Source of the DNA: Crossaster papposus | Lineage: Eukaryota > Echinodermata > Asteroidea > Velatida > Solasteridae | Reading direction: 5' to 3' | DNA: 64,000 nt | Assembly: GCA_037893245.1 (NCBI GenBank) | Contig: JBAIAA010000117.1 | Location: forward strand, 3,596,001-3,660,000 | Shown: positions 1-11,400 of the stretch, piece after piece | Position numbering within the stretch: the stretch's first letter is position 1 | Layout of the letters: each line of letters starts with the position of its first letter | Position numbers and translations under genes: made by a program | Notes under the pieces: model-generated | Seen by the model: the letters and a program-made list of their open reading frames with translations, nothing else | The model's database searches: none | What the model was told of the DNA's origin: nothing

Positions 1-80
1 AGAATAGTAAGTGTTTCCATCACAGTGTGACTGAGAGCTGTCATTGTGCTGAGCAAAATAATGGGTGTTCCCATCACAGT

Positions 81-122
81 GTGACTTTGAGAGCATTCAC
101 TGTCCAGAGCAGAATAGTGAGT
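81..122. repeat. 42-bp short monomer, the module divider (63 copies)
   Basis: This unit begins GTGACTTTGAGAGCATTC, continues ACTGTCCAGAGCAG and lacks the last 14 bases of a 56-bp unit. Copies start at 81, 721, 1526, 2166, 4170, 5031, 5618, 6148, 6788, 7375, 7905, 8545, 9350, 9990, 11994, 12855, 13442, 15015, 15602, 16242, 17103, 19107, 20891, 21531, 22718, 24291, 24878, 25518, 26379, 27019, 27718, 28579, 29219, 31389, 33173, 33813, 34893, 36630, 37270, 38349, 39922, 40562, 41641, 43214, 43693, 44333, 46453, 47093, 48172, 49745, 50224, 50864, 52984, 53624, 54703, 56276, 56863, 57503, 58364, 59004, 61174, 62904 and 63544. Its near invariance suggests a single origin spread by duplication. The copy at 38349 has a private change, CACTATCC. 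Confidence 0.95.
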
Positions 123-178
123 GTGACTTTGAGAGCAGTCACTGTGCTGGGCAGAATAGTGAGTGTTCTTATCACAGT
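123..178. repeat. 56-bp monomer with CTGGGCAG and TTCTTATCAC
   Basis: This unit follows the 42-bp divider in the modules I parsed. It carries two extra bases after GTGACT (GTGACTTTGAGAGC) and the diagnostic substitutions CTGGGCAG and GTTCTTATC. A second 56-bp family, starting GTGACTGTGAGAGC, occurs elsewhere in modules (for example 35210, with CACTATGC). The two extra bases lie in the loop of the monomer dyad. Confidence 0.9.
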
Positions 179-286
179 GTGACTGAGAGCAGTCAATGTG
201 CTGAACAGAATAGTGAGTGTTCCCATCACAGTGTGACTTAGAGCAGTCACTGTGCTGAGCAGAATAGTGAGTGTTCCTATCACAAT

Positions 287-343
287 GCGACTGTGAGGGC
301 AGTCACTGTGCAGAGCAGAATAGTGAGTGTTCCCATCACAGCT
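287..343. repeat. 57-bp monomer beginning GCGACT
   Basis: This is the fifth unit of the standard module. It begins GCGACTGTGAGGGC (or GAGAGC), carries TGTGCAGAGCAG, and ends CACAGCT, one base longer than the 56-bp type. The leading GCG is one of the few CpG sites of the array. In one lineage (copies near 21737, 34019, 35099, 37478, 40768, 47299 and 53829) it reads GTG, either a CpG transition or the ancestral state. Confidence 0.9.
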
Positions 344-505
344 GTGACTAAGAGCTGTCACTGTGCTGAGCAGAATAGTGAGTGTTTAAATCACTGTGTG
401 ACTGAGAGCAGTCACTGTGCTGAGCAGAATAGTGAGTGTTCCAATCACAGTATGGCTAAGAGCAGTCACTGTGCTGAGCAGAATAGTGAGTGTTCCCATC
501 ACAGT

Positions 506-558
506 GTGACTGAAACAGTCACTGTGCTGAGCAGAATAGTGAATGTTCCCGCCACAGT
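506..558. repeat. 53-bp monomer with GTGACTGAAACAG
   Basis: This is the ninth unit of the standard module. Relative to the consensus, the loop AGAG between the dyad arms is replaced by AAA, giving a 53-bp unit, and the unit ends TGTTCCCGCCACAGT. It is missing from the 587-bp modules starting at 5031, 6788 and 12855, which explains their 53-bp shortfall. A related form with TGCAGAGCTGAATAG occurs at 19803 and 20074 and in their duplicates. Confidence 0.9.
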
Positions 559-720
559 GTGACTGAGAGCAGTCACTGTGCTGAGCAGAACAGTGAGTGT
601 TCCCATCACAGTGTGACCGAGAGCTCTCACTGTGCTGAGCAGCAGAGTGAGTGTTCCCATCACAGTGTGACTGAGAGCAGTCACTGTGCTGAGCAAAATA
701 GTGAGTGTTCCCATCACAGT

Positions 721-1525
721 GTGACTTTGAGAGCATTCACTGTCCAGAGCAGAATAGTGAGTGTGACTTTGAGAGCAGTCACTGTGCTGGGCAGAATAGT
801 GAGTGTTCTTATCACAGTGTGACTGAGAGCAGTCAATGTGCTGAACAGAATAGTGAGTGTTCCCATCACAGTGTGACTTAGAGCAGTCACTGTGCTGAGC
901 AGAATAGTGAGTGTTCCTATCACAATGCGACTGTGAGAGCAGTCACTGTGCAGAGCAGAATAGTGAGTGTTCCCATCACAGCTGTGACTAAGAGCTGTCA
1001 CTGTGCTGAGCAGAATAGTGAGTGTTCACATCACTGTGTGACTGTGAGAGCAGTCACTATGCTGAGCAGAATAGTAATTGTTTCCATCACAGTGTAACTG
1101 AGAGCTGTCATTGTACTGAGCAGAATAGTGGGTGTTCCCATCACAGTGTTACTGAGAGCAGTCACTGTGCTGAGCAGAATAGTGAGTGTTCCCGTCACAG
1201 TGTGACTGAGAGCTCTCACTGTGCTGAGCAGAATAGTGAGTGTTCCCATCACAGTGTGACTGAGAGCCGTCACTATGCTTAGCAGAATAGTAAGTGTTTC
1301 CATCACAGTGTGACTGAGAGCTGTCATTGTGCTGAGCAGAATAATGGGTGTTCCCATCACAGTGTGACTTAGAGCTCTCACTTTGCTGAGCAGAATAGTG
1401 AGTGTTCCCATTACAGTGTTACCGAGAGCAGTCACTCTGCTTAGCAGAATAGTAAGTGTTTCCATCACAGTGTGACTGAGAGCTGTCATTGTGCTGAGCA
1501 AAATAATGGGTGTTCCCATCACAGT
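721..1525. repeat. 805-bp module, an 861-bp module lacking one 56-bp unit
   Basis: This is identical in order to the 861-bp module, except that the 56-bp unit with GAGAGCATTCACTGTGCTG is absent, so the CCCGTCACAGT end (near 1195) follows an ordinary unit. The second copy at 8545-9349 is its partner in the 7,824-bp duplication. A private change, GAGCCGTC near 1265, separates the two. Confidence 0.87.
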
Positions 1526-2165
1526 GTGACTTTGAGAGCATTCACTGTCCAGAGCAGAATAGTGAGTGTGACTTTGAGAGCAGTCACTGTGCTGGGCAGA
1601 ATAGTGAGTGTTCTTATCACAGTGTGACTGAGAGCAGTCAATGTGCTGAACAGAATAGTGAGTGTTCCCATCACAGTGTGACTTAGAGCAGTCACTGTGC
1701 TGAGCAGAATAGTGAGTGTTCCTATCACAATGCGACTGTGAGGGCAGTCAATGTGCAGAGCAGAATAGTGAGTGTTCCCATCACAGCTGTGACTAAGAGC
1801 TGTCACTGTGCTGAGCAGAATAGTGAGTGTTCAAATCACTGTGTGACTGAGAGCAGTCACTGTGCTGAGCAGAATAGTGAGTGTTCCAATCACAGTATGG
1901 CTAAGAGCAGTCACTGTGCTGAGCCGAATAGTGAGTGTTCCCATCACAGTGTGACTGAAACAGTCACTGTGCTGAGCAGAATAGTGAATGTTCCCGCCAC
2001 AGTGTGACTGAGAGCAGTCACTGTGCTGAGCAGAACAGTGAGTGTTCCCATCACAGTGTGACCGAGAGCTCTCACTGTGCTGAGCAGCAGAGTGAGTGTT
2101 CCCATCACAGTGTGACTGAGAGCAGTCACTGTGCTGAGCAAAATAGTGAGTGTTCCCATCACAGT

Positions 2166-4169
2166 GTGACTTTGAGAGCATTCACTGTCCAGAGCAGAAT
2201 AGTGAGTGTGACTTTGAGAGCAGTCACTGTGCTGGGCAGAATAGTGAGTGTTCTTATCACAGTGTGACTGAGAGCAGTCAATGTGCTGAACAGAATAGTG
2301 AGTGTTCCCATCACAGTGTGACTTAGAGCAGTCACTGTGCTGAGCAGAATAGTGAGTGTTCCTATCACAATGCGACTGTGAGAGCAGTCACTGTGCAGAG
2401 CAGAATAGTGAGTGTTCCCATCACAGCTGTGACTAAGAGCTGTCACTGTGCTGAGCAGAATAGTGAGTGTTCACATCACTGTGTGACTGTGAGAGCAGTC
2501 ACTATGCTGAGCAGAATAGTAATTGTTTCCATCACAGTGTAACTGAGAGCTGTCATTGTACTGAGCAGAATAGTGGGTGTTCCCATCACAGTGTTACTGA
2601 GAGCAGTCACTGTGCTGAGCAGAATAGTGAGTGTTCCCATCACAGTGTGACTGTGAGAGCATTCACTGTGCTGAGCAGAATAGTGAGTGTTCCCGTCACA
2701 GTGTGACTGAGAGCTCTCACTGTGCTGAGCAGAATAGTGAGTGTTCCCATCACAGTGTGACTGAGAGCAGTCACTATGCTTAGCAGAATAGTAAGTGTTT
2801 CCATCACAGTGTGACTGAGAGCTGTCATTGTACTGAGCAGAATAATGGGTGTTCCCATCACAGTGTGACTTAGAGCTCTCACTTTGCTGAGCAGAATAGT
2901 GAGTGTTCCCCTTACAGTGTCACCGAGAGCAGTCAATCTGCTTAGCAGAATAGTGAGTGTTCCCATCACAGTGTTACTGAGAGCAGTCACTGTGCTGAGC
3001 ATAATAGTGAGTGTTCCCATCACAGTGTGACTGAGAGCTGTCACTGTGCTGAGCAGAATAGTGAGTGTTCACATCAATGTGTGACTGAAAGCAGTCACTG
3101 TGCTGAGCAGAATAGTGAGTGTTCCCATCACAGTGTGACTGAGAGCAGTCACTATGCAGAGCAGAATATTAAGTGTTTTCATCACAGTGCGACTGTCAGA
3201 GCAGTCACTGTGCTGAGCAGAATAGTGAATGTTCCCGCCACAGTGTGACTGAGAGCAGTCACTGTGCTGAGCAGAATAGTGAGTGTTCCCATCACAGTGT
3301 GACTGCGAGAGCATTCACTGTGCAGAGCAGAATAGTGAGTGTTCCCATCACAGTGTGACTGAGAGCTGTCAGTGTGCTGAGCAGAATAGTGAGTGTTCAC
3401 ATCACTATGTGACTGAGAGCAGTCACTGTGCTGAGCAGAATAGTGAGTGTTCCCGTCACAGTGTGACTGAGAGCTCTCACTGTGCTTAGCAGAATAGTAA
3501 GTGTTTCCATCACAGTGTGACTGAGAGCTGTCATTGTGCTGAGCAGAATAATGGGTGTTCCCATCACAGTGTGACTTAGAGCTCTCACTTTGCTGAGCAG
3601 AATAGTGAGTGTTCCCATTACAGTGTTACCGAGAGCAGTCACTCTGCTTAGCAGAATAGTAAGTGTTTCCATCACAGTGTGACTGAGAGCAGTCACTCGG
3701 CTGATCAGAATAGTGAGTGTTTTCTTTACAGTGTGACTGTGAGAGCAGTCACTGTGCTGAGCAGAATAGTGAGTGTTCCAATCACAGTATGGCTAAGAGC
3801 AGTCACTGTGCTGAGCAGAATAGTGAGTGTTCCCATCACAGTGTGACTGAAACAGTCACTGTGCTGAGCTGAATAGTGAATGTTCCCGCCACAGTGTGAC
3901 TGAGAGCAGTCACTGTGCTGAGCAGAATAGTTAGTGTTCCCATCACAGTGTGACTGCGAGAGCATTCACTGTGCAGAGCAGAATAGTGAGTGTTCACATC
4001 ACAGTGTAACTGAGAGCTGTCACTGTGCTGAGCAGAATAGTGAGTGTTCCCACCACAGTGTGACTGTGAAAGCAGTCACAGTGCTGAGCAGAATAGTAAG
4101 TGTTTCCATCACAGTGTGACTGAGAGCAGTCACTGTGCTGAGCAAAATAGTGAGTGTTCCCATCACAGT
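2166..4169. repeat. 2,004-bp module, left pair
   Basis: About 37 monomers with no internal 42-bp divider. It includes CCCCTTACAGT near 2910, GAGCATAATAG near 3000, CACATCAATGTG near 3070, AATATTAAG near 3166 and AATAGTTAG near 3928. Its partner is 9990-11993 in the 7,824-bp duplication. Differences I saw between them include CACTATGTG at 3403-3411 against CACTGTGTG in the partner. Confidence 0.85.
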
Positions 4170-5030
4170 GTGACTTTGAGAGCATTCACTGTCCAGAGCA
4201 GAATAGTGAGTGTGACTTTGAGAGCAGTCACTGTGCTGGGCAGAATAGTGAGTGTTCTTATCACAGTGTGACTGAGAGCAGTCAATGTGCTGAACAGAAT
4301 AGTGAGTGTTCCCATCACAGTGTGACTTAGAGCAGTCACTGTGCTGAGCAGAATAGTGAGTGTTCCTATCACAATGCGACTGTGAGAGCAGTCACTGTGC
4401 AGAGCAGAATAGTGAGTGTTCCCATCACAGCTGTGACTAAGAGCTGTCACTGTGCTGAGCAGAATAGTGAGTGTTCACATCACTGTGTGACTGTGAGAGC
4501 AGTCACTATGCTGAGCAGAATAGTAATTGTTTCCATCACAGTGTAACTGAGAGCTGTCATTGTACTGAGCAGAATAGTGGGTGTTCCCATCACAGTGTTA
4601 CTGAGAGCAGTCACTGTGCTGAGCAGAATAGTGAGTGTTCCCATCACAGTGTGACTGTGAGAGCATTCACTGTGCTGAGCAGAATAGTGAGTGTTCCCGT
4701 CACAGTGTGACTGAGAGCTCTCACTGTGCTGAGCAGAATAGTGAGTGTTCCCATCACAGTGTGACTGAGAGCAGTCACTATGCTTAGCAGAATAGTAAGT
4801 GTTTCCATCACAGTGTGACTGAGAGCTGTCATTGTGCTGAGCAGAATAATGGGTGTTCCCATCACAGTGTGACTTAGAGCTCTCACTTTGCTGAGCAGAA
4901 TAGTGAGTGTTCCCATTACAGTGTTACCGAGAGCAGTCACTCTGCTTAGCAGAATAGTAAGTGTTTCCATCACAGTGTGACTGAGAGCTGTCATTGTGCT
5001 GAGCAAAATAATGGGTGTTCCCATCACAGT

Positions 5031-5617
5031 GTGACTTTGAGAGCATTCACTGTCCAGAGCAGAATAGTGAGTGTGACTTTGAGAGCAGTCACTGTGCTGG
5101 GCAGAATATTGAGTGTTCTTATCACAGTGTGACTGAGAGCAGTCAATGTGCTGAACAGAATAGTGAGTGTTCCCATCACAGTGTGACTTAGAGCAGTCAC
5201 TGTGCTGAGCAGAATAGTGAGTGTTCCTATCACAATGCGACTGTGAGGGCAGTCACTGTGCAGAGCAGAATAGTGAGTGTTCCCATCACAGCTGTGACTA
5301 AGAGCTGTCACTGTGCTGAGCAGAATAGTGAGTGTTCAAATCACTGTGTGACTGAGAGCAGTCACTGTGCTGAGCAGAATAGTGAGTGTTCCAATCACAG
5401 TATGGCTAAGAGCAGTCACTGTGCTGAGCAGAATAGTGAGTGTTCCCATCACAGTGTGACTGAGAGCAGTCACTGTGCTGAGCAGAACAGTGAGTGTTCC
5501 CATCACAGTGTGACCGAGAGCTCTCACTGTGCCGAGCAGCAGAGTGAGTGTTCCCATCACAGTGTGACTGAGAGCAGTCACTGTGCTGAGCAAAATAGTG
5601 AGTGTTCCCATCACAGT
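5031..5617. repeat. 587-bp module, 11 monomers, 53-bp unit absent
   Basis: This equals the standard module without the GAAAC 53-bp unit. The same form starts at 6788 and 12855. A different 587-bp form starts at 15015, 24291 and 56276: there the middle holds three near-consensus units followed by one with CAATATGC and AATAGTTAG. The two forms reached one length by different routes. Confidence 0.88.
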
Positions 5618-6147
5618 GTGACTTTGAGAGCATTCACTGTCCAGAGCAGAATAGTGAGTGTGACTTTGAGAGCAGTCACTGTGCTGGGCAGAATAGTGAG
5701 TGTTCTTATCACAGTGTGACTGAGAGCAGTCAATGTGCTGAACAGAATAGTGAGTGTTCCCATCACAGTGTGACTTAGAGCAGTCACTGTGCTGAGCAGA
5801 ATAGTGAGTGTTCCCGTCACAGTGTGACTGAGAGCTCTCACTGTGCTGAGCAGAATAGTGAGTGTTCCCATCACAGTGTGACTGAGAGCAGTCACTATGC
5901 TTAGCAGAATAGTAAGTGTTTCCATCACAGTGTGACTGAGAGCTGTCATTGTGCTGAGCAGAATAATGGGTGTTCCCATCACAGTGTGACTTAGAGCTCT
6001 CACTTTGCTGAGCAGAATAGTGAGTGTTCCCATTACAGTGTTACCGAGAGCAGTCACTCTGCTTAGCAGAATAGTAAGTGTTTCCATCACAGTGTGACTG
6101 AGAGCTGTCATTGTGCTGAGCAAAATAATGGGTGTTCCCATCACAGT
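5618..6147. repeat. 530-bp module, an 861-bp module lacking six monomers
   Basis: Four leading units (42, 56, 54, 54) are joined directly to the last six 54-bp units of the 861-bp module. The missing 331 bp equals 57+54+56+54+54+56, so whole monomers were removed. The join is inside the fourth unit, between a TTCCTATCAC-type beginning and a CCCGTCACAGT end (around 5795-5815). The second copy at 7375-7904 arose with the 1,757-bp tandem duplication. Confidence 0.88.
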
Positions 6148-6670
6148 GTGACTTTGAGAGCATTCACTGTCCAGAGCAGAATAGTGAGTGTGACTTTGAG
6201 AGCAGTCACTGTGCTGGGCAGAATAGTGAGTGTTCTTATCACAGTGTGACTGAGAGCAGTCAATGTGCTGAACAGAATAGTGAGTGTTCCCATCACAGTG
6301 TGACTTAGAGCAGTCACTGTGCTGAGCAGAATAGTGAGTGTTCCTATCACAATGCGACTGTGAGGGCAGTCACTGTGCAGAGCAGAATAGTGAGTGTTCC
6401 CATCACAGCTGTGACTAAGAGCTGTCACTGTGCTGAGCAGAATAGTGAGTGTTTAAATCACTGTGTGACTGAGAGCAGTCACTGTGCTGAGCAGAATAGT
6501 GAGTGTTCCAATCACAGTATGGCTAAGAGCAGTCACTGTGCTGAGCAGAATAGTGAGTGTTCCCATCACAGTGTGACTGAAACAGTCACTGTGCTGAGCA
6601 GAATAGTGAATGTTCCCGCCACAGTGTGACTGAGAGCAGTCACTGTGCTGAGCAGAACAGTGAGTGTTCC

Positions 6671-8427
6671 CATTACAGTGTTACCGAGAGCAGTCACTCT
6701 GCTTAGCAGAATAGTAAGTGTTTCCATCACAGTGTGATTGAGAGCTGTCATTGTGCTGAGCAAAATAATGGGTGTTCCCATCACAGTGTGACTTTGAGAG
6801 CATTCACTGTCCAGAGCAGAATAGTGAGTGTGACTTTGAGAGCAGTCACTGTGCTGGGCAGAATATTGAGTGTTCTTATCACAGTGTGACTGAGAGCAGT
6901 CAATGTGCTGAACAGAATAGTGAGTGTTCCCATCACAGTGTGACTTAGAGCAGTCACTGTGCTGAGCAGAATAGTGAGTGTTCCTATCACAATGCGACTG
7001 TGAGGGCAGTCACTGTGCAGAGCAGAATAGTGAGTGTTCCCATCACAGCTGTGACTAAGAGCTGTCACTGTGCTGAGCAGAATAGTGAGTGTTCAAATCA
7101 CTGTGTGACTGAGACCAGTCACTGTGCTGAGCAGAATAGTGAGTGTTCCAATCACAGTATGGCTAAGAGCAGTCACTGTGCTGAGCAGAATAGTGAGTGT
7201 TCCCATCACAGTGTGACTGAGAGCAGTCACTGTGCTGAGCAGAACAGTGAGTGTTCCCATCACAGTGTGACCGAGAGCTCTCACTGTGCCGAGCAGCAGA
7301 GTGAGTGTTCCCATCACAGTGTGACTGAGAGCAGTCACTGTGCTGAGCAAAATAGTAAGTGTTCCCATCACAGTGTGACTTTGAGAGCATTCACTGTCCA
7401 GAGCAGAATAGTGAGTGTGACTTTGAGAGCAGTCACTGTGCTGGGCAGAATAGTGAGTGTTCTTATCACAGTGTGACTGAGAGCAGTCAATGTGCTGAAC
7501 AGAATAGTGAGTGTTCCCATCACAGTGTGACTTAGAGCAGTCACTGTGCTGAGCAGAATAGTGAGTGTTCCCGTCACAGTGTGACTGAGAGCTCTCACTG
7601 TGCTGAGCAGAATAGTGAGTGTTCCCATCACAGTGTGACTGAGAGCAGTCACTATGCTTAGCAGAATAGTAAGTGTTTCCATCACAGTGTGACTGAGAGC
7701 TGTCATTGTGCTGAGCAGAATAATGGGTGTTCCCATCACAGTGTGACTTAGAGCTCTCACTTTGCTGAGCAGAATAGTGAGTGTTCCCATTACAGTGTTA
7801 CCGAGAGCAGTCACTCTGCTTAGCAGAATAGTAAGTGTTTCCATCACAGTGTGACTGAGAGCTGTCATTGTGCTGAGCAAAATAATGGGTGTTCCCATCA
7901 CAGTGTGACTTTGAGAGCATTCACTGTCCAGAGCAGAATAGTGAGTGTGACTTTGAGAGCAGTCACTGTGCTGGGCAGAATAGTGAGTGTTCTTATCACA
8001 GTGTGACTGAGAGCAGTCAATGTGCTGAACAGAATAGTGAGTGTTCCCATCACAGTGTGACTTAGAGCAGTCACTGTGCTGAGCAGAATAGTGAGTGTTC
8101 CTATCACAATGCGACTGTGAGGGCAGTCACTGTGCAGAGCAGAATAGTGAGTGTTCCCATCACAGCTGTGACTAAGAGCTGTCACTGTGCTGAGCAGAAT
8201 AGTGAGTGTTTAAATCACTGTGTGACTGAGAGCAGTCACTGTGCTGAGCAGAATAGTGAGTGTTCCAATCACAGTATGGCTAAGAGCAGTCACTGTGCTG
8301 AGCAGAATAGTGAGTGTTCCCATCACAGTGTGACTGAAACAGTCACTGTGCTGAGCAGAATAGTGAATGTTCCCGCCACAGTGTGACTGAGAGCAGTCAC
8401 TGTGCTGAGCAGAACAGTGAGTGTTCC
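6671..8427. repeat. 1,757-bp tandem duplication, unit 2
   Basis: This follows unit 1 directly. The joint lies between the C of CAGAACAG (6658) and the T of CATTACAGT (6674), a 15-bp shared tract AGTGAGTGTTCCCAT. Post-duplication changes in this unit include GTGATTGAG near 6737, GAGACCAGTC near 7114 and AATAGTAAG near 7356. Confidence 0.88.
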
Positions 8428-11400
8428 CATCACAGTGTGACCGAGAGCTCTCACTGTGCTGAGCAGCAGAGTGAGTGTTCCCATCACAGTGTGACTGAGA
8501 GCAGTCACTGTGCTGAGCAAAATAGTGAGTGTTCCCATCACAGTGTGACTTTGAGAGCATTCACTGTCCAGAGCAGAATAGTGAGTGTGACTTTGAGAGC
8601 AGTCACTGTGCTGGGCAGAATAGTGAGTGTTCTTATCACAGTGTGACTGAGAGCAGTCAATGTGCTGAACAGAATAGTGAGTGTTCCCATCACAGTGTGA
8701 CTTAGAGCAGTCACTGTGCTGAGCAGAATAGTGAGTGTTCCTATCACAATGCGACTGTGAGAGCAGTCACTGTGCAGAGCAGAATAGTGAGTGTTCCCAT
8801 CACAGCTGTGACTAAGAGCTGTCACTGTGCTGAGCAGAATAGTGAGTGTTCACATCACTGTGTGACTGTGAGAGCAGTCACTATGCTGAGCAGAATAGTA
8901 ATTGTTTCCATCACAGTGTAACTGAGAGCTGTCATTGTACTGAGCAGAATAGTGGGTGTTCCCATCACAGTGTTACTGAGAGCAGTCACTGTGCTGAGCA
9001 GAATAGTGAGTGTTCCCGTCACAGTGTGACTGAGAGCTCTCACTGTGCTGAGCAGAATAGTGAGTGTTCCCATCACAGTGTGACTGAGAGCAGTCACTAT
9101 GCTTAGCAGAATAGTAAGTGTTTCCATCACAGTGTGACTGAGAGCTGTCATTGTGCTGAGCAGAATAATGAGTGTTCCCATCACAGTGTGACTTAGAGCT
9201 CTCACTTTGCTGAGCAGAATAGTGAGTGTTCCCATTACAGTGTTACCGAGAGCAGTCACTCTGCTTAGCAGAATAGTAAGTGTTTCCATCACAGTGTGAC
9301 TGAGAGCTGTCATTGTGCTGAGCAAAATAATGGGTGTTCCCATCACAGTGTGACTTTGAGAGCATTCACTGTCCAGAGCAGAATAGTGAGTGTGACTTTG
9401 AGAGCAGTCACTGTGCTGGGCAGAATAGTGAGTGTTCTTATCACAGTGTGACTGAGAGCAGTCAATGTGCTGAACAGAATAGTGAGTGTTCCCATCACAG
9501 TGTGACTTAGAGCAGTCACTGTGCTGAGCAGAATAGTGAGTGTTCCTATCACAATGCGACTGTGAGGGCAGTCACTGTGCAGAGCAGAATAGTGAGTGTT
9601 CCCATCACAGCTGTGACTAAGAGCTGTCATTGTGCTGAGCAGAATAGTGAGTGTTCAAATCACTGTGTGACTGAGAGCAGTCACTGTGCTGAGCAGAATA
9701 GTGAGTGTTCCAATCACAGTATGGCTAAGAGCAGTCACTGTGCTGAGCCGAATAGTGAGTGTTCCCATCACAGTGTGACTGAAACAGTCACTGTGCTGAG
9801 CAGAATAGTGAATGTTCCCGCCACAGTGTGACTGAGAGCAGTCACTGTGCTGAGCAGAACAGTGAGTGTTCCCATCACAGTGTGACCGAGAGCTCTCACT
9901 GTGCTGAGCAGCAGAGTGAGTGTTCCCATCACAGTGTGACTGAGAGCAGTCACTGTGCTGAGCAAAATAGTGAGTGTTCCCATCACAGTGTGACTTTGAG
10001 AGCATTCACTGTCCAGAGCAGAATAGTGAGTGTGACTTTGAGAGCAGTCACTGTGCTGGGCAGAATAGTGAGTGTTCTTATCACAGTGTGACTGAGAGCA
10101 GTCAATGTGCTGAACAGAATAGTGAGTGTTCCCATCACAGTGTGACTTAGAGCAGTCACTGTGCTGAGCAGAATAGTGAGTGTTCCTATCACAATGCGAC
10201 TGTGAGAGCAGTCACTGTGCAGAGCAGAATAGTGAGTGTTCCCATCACAGCTGTGACTAAGAGCTGTCACTGTGCTGAGCAGAATAGTGAGTGTTCACAT
10301 CACTGTGTGACTGTGAGAGCAGTCACTATGCTGAGCAGAATAGTAATTGTTTCCATCACAGTGTAACTGAGAGCTGTCATTGTACTGAGCAGAATAGTGG
10401 GTGTTCCCATCACAGTGTTACTGAGAGCAGTCACTGTGCTGAGCAGAATAGTGAGTGTTCCCATCACAGTGTGACTGTGAGAGCATTCACTGTGCTGAGC
10501 AGAATAGTGAGTGTTCCCGTCACAGTGTGACTGAGAGCTCTCACTGTGCTGAGCAGAATAGTGAGTGTTCCCATCACAGTGTGACTGAGAGCAGTCACTA
10601 TGCTTAGCAGAATAGTAAGTGTTTCCATCACAGTGTGACTGAGAGCTGTCATTGTACTGAGCAGAATAATGGGTGTTCCCATCACAGTGTGACTTAGAGC
10701 TCTCACTTTGCTGAGCAGAATAGTGAGTGTTCCCCTTACAGTGTCACCGAGAGCAGTCAATCTGCTTAGCAGAATAGTGAGTGTTCCCATCACAGTGTTA
10801 CTGAGAGCAGTCACTGTGCTGAGCATAATAGTGAGTGTTCCCATCACAGTGTGACTGAGAGCTGTCACTGTGCTGAGCAGAATAGTGAGTGTTCACATCA
10901 ATGTGTGACTGAAAGCAGTCACTGTGCTGAGCAGAATAGTGAGTGTTCCCATCACAGTGTGACTGAGAGCAGTCACTATGCAGAGCAGAATATTAAGTGT
11001 TTTCATCACAGTGCGACTGTCAGAGCAGTCACTGTGCTGAGCAGAATAGTGAATGTTCCCGCCACAGTGTGACTGAGAGCAGTCACTGTGCTGAGCAGAA
11101 TAGTGAGTGTTCCCATCACAGTGTGACTGCGAGAGCATTCACTGTGCAGAGCAGAATAGTGAGTGTTCCCATCACAGTGTGACTGAGAGCTGTCAGTGTG
11201 CTGAGCAGAATAGTGAGTGTTCACATCACTGTGTGACTGAGAGCAGTCACTGTGCTGAGCAGAATAGTGAGTGTTCCCGTCACAGTGTGACTGAGAGCTC
11301 TCACTGTGCTTAGCAGAATAGTAAGTGTTTCCATCACAGTGTGACTGAGAGCTGTCATTGTGCTGAGCAGAATAATGGGTGTTCCCATCACAGTGTGACT

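Larger units (their letters stand above)
81..720. repeat. Standard 640-bp module, 12 monomers
   Basis: Unit lengths in order are 42, 56, 54, 54, 57, 54, 54, 54, 53, 54, 54 and 54, which sum exactly to 640. Diagnostic units include the third (CAATGTGCTGAACAG), the eighth (ATGGCTAAGAGC), the tenth (CAGAACAG), the eleventh (GACCGAGAGCTCTC, CAGCAGAGTG) and the twelfth (GAGCAAAATAG). Modules of this length start at 81, 1526, 6148, 7905, 9350, 15602, 20891, 24878, 26379, 28579, 33173, 36630, 39922, 43693, 46453, 50224, 52984, 56863, 58364 and 62904. It is the commonest module. The one at 6148 is a hybrid of the same length. Confidence 0.93.
1..5814. repeat. 7,824-bp-offset duplication, copy 1 (cut by the window edge)
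   Basis: Base 1 aligns with 7825 and the match runs without a gap to 5814 (partner 13638). The next base separates a CCCGTCAC from a CCTATCAC unit end. Module order (640, 805, 640, 2004, 861, 587) is identical in both copies. Differences are scattered single bases, for example GAGCCGTC near 1265, TTTAAATC-type against AAATCAC-type units, and CACTATGTG near 3405. The left boundary lies outside the window. Confidence 0.92.
4914..6670. repeat. 1,757-bp tandem duplication, unit 1
   Basis: The module order 587, 530, 640 starting at 5031 is repeated at 6788 with an offset of 1,757 bp. Unit 1 starts within a CCCATTACAGT monomer end. Confidence 0.88.
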
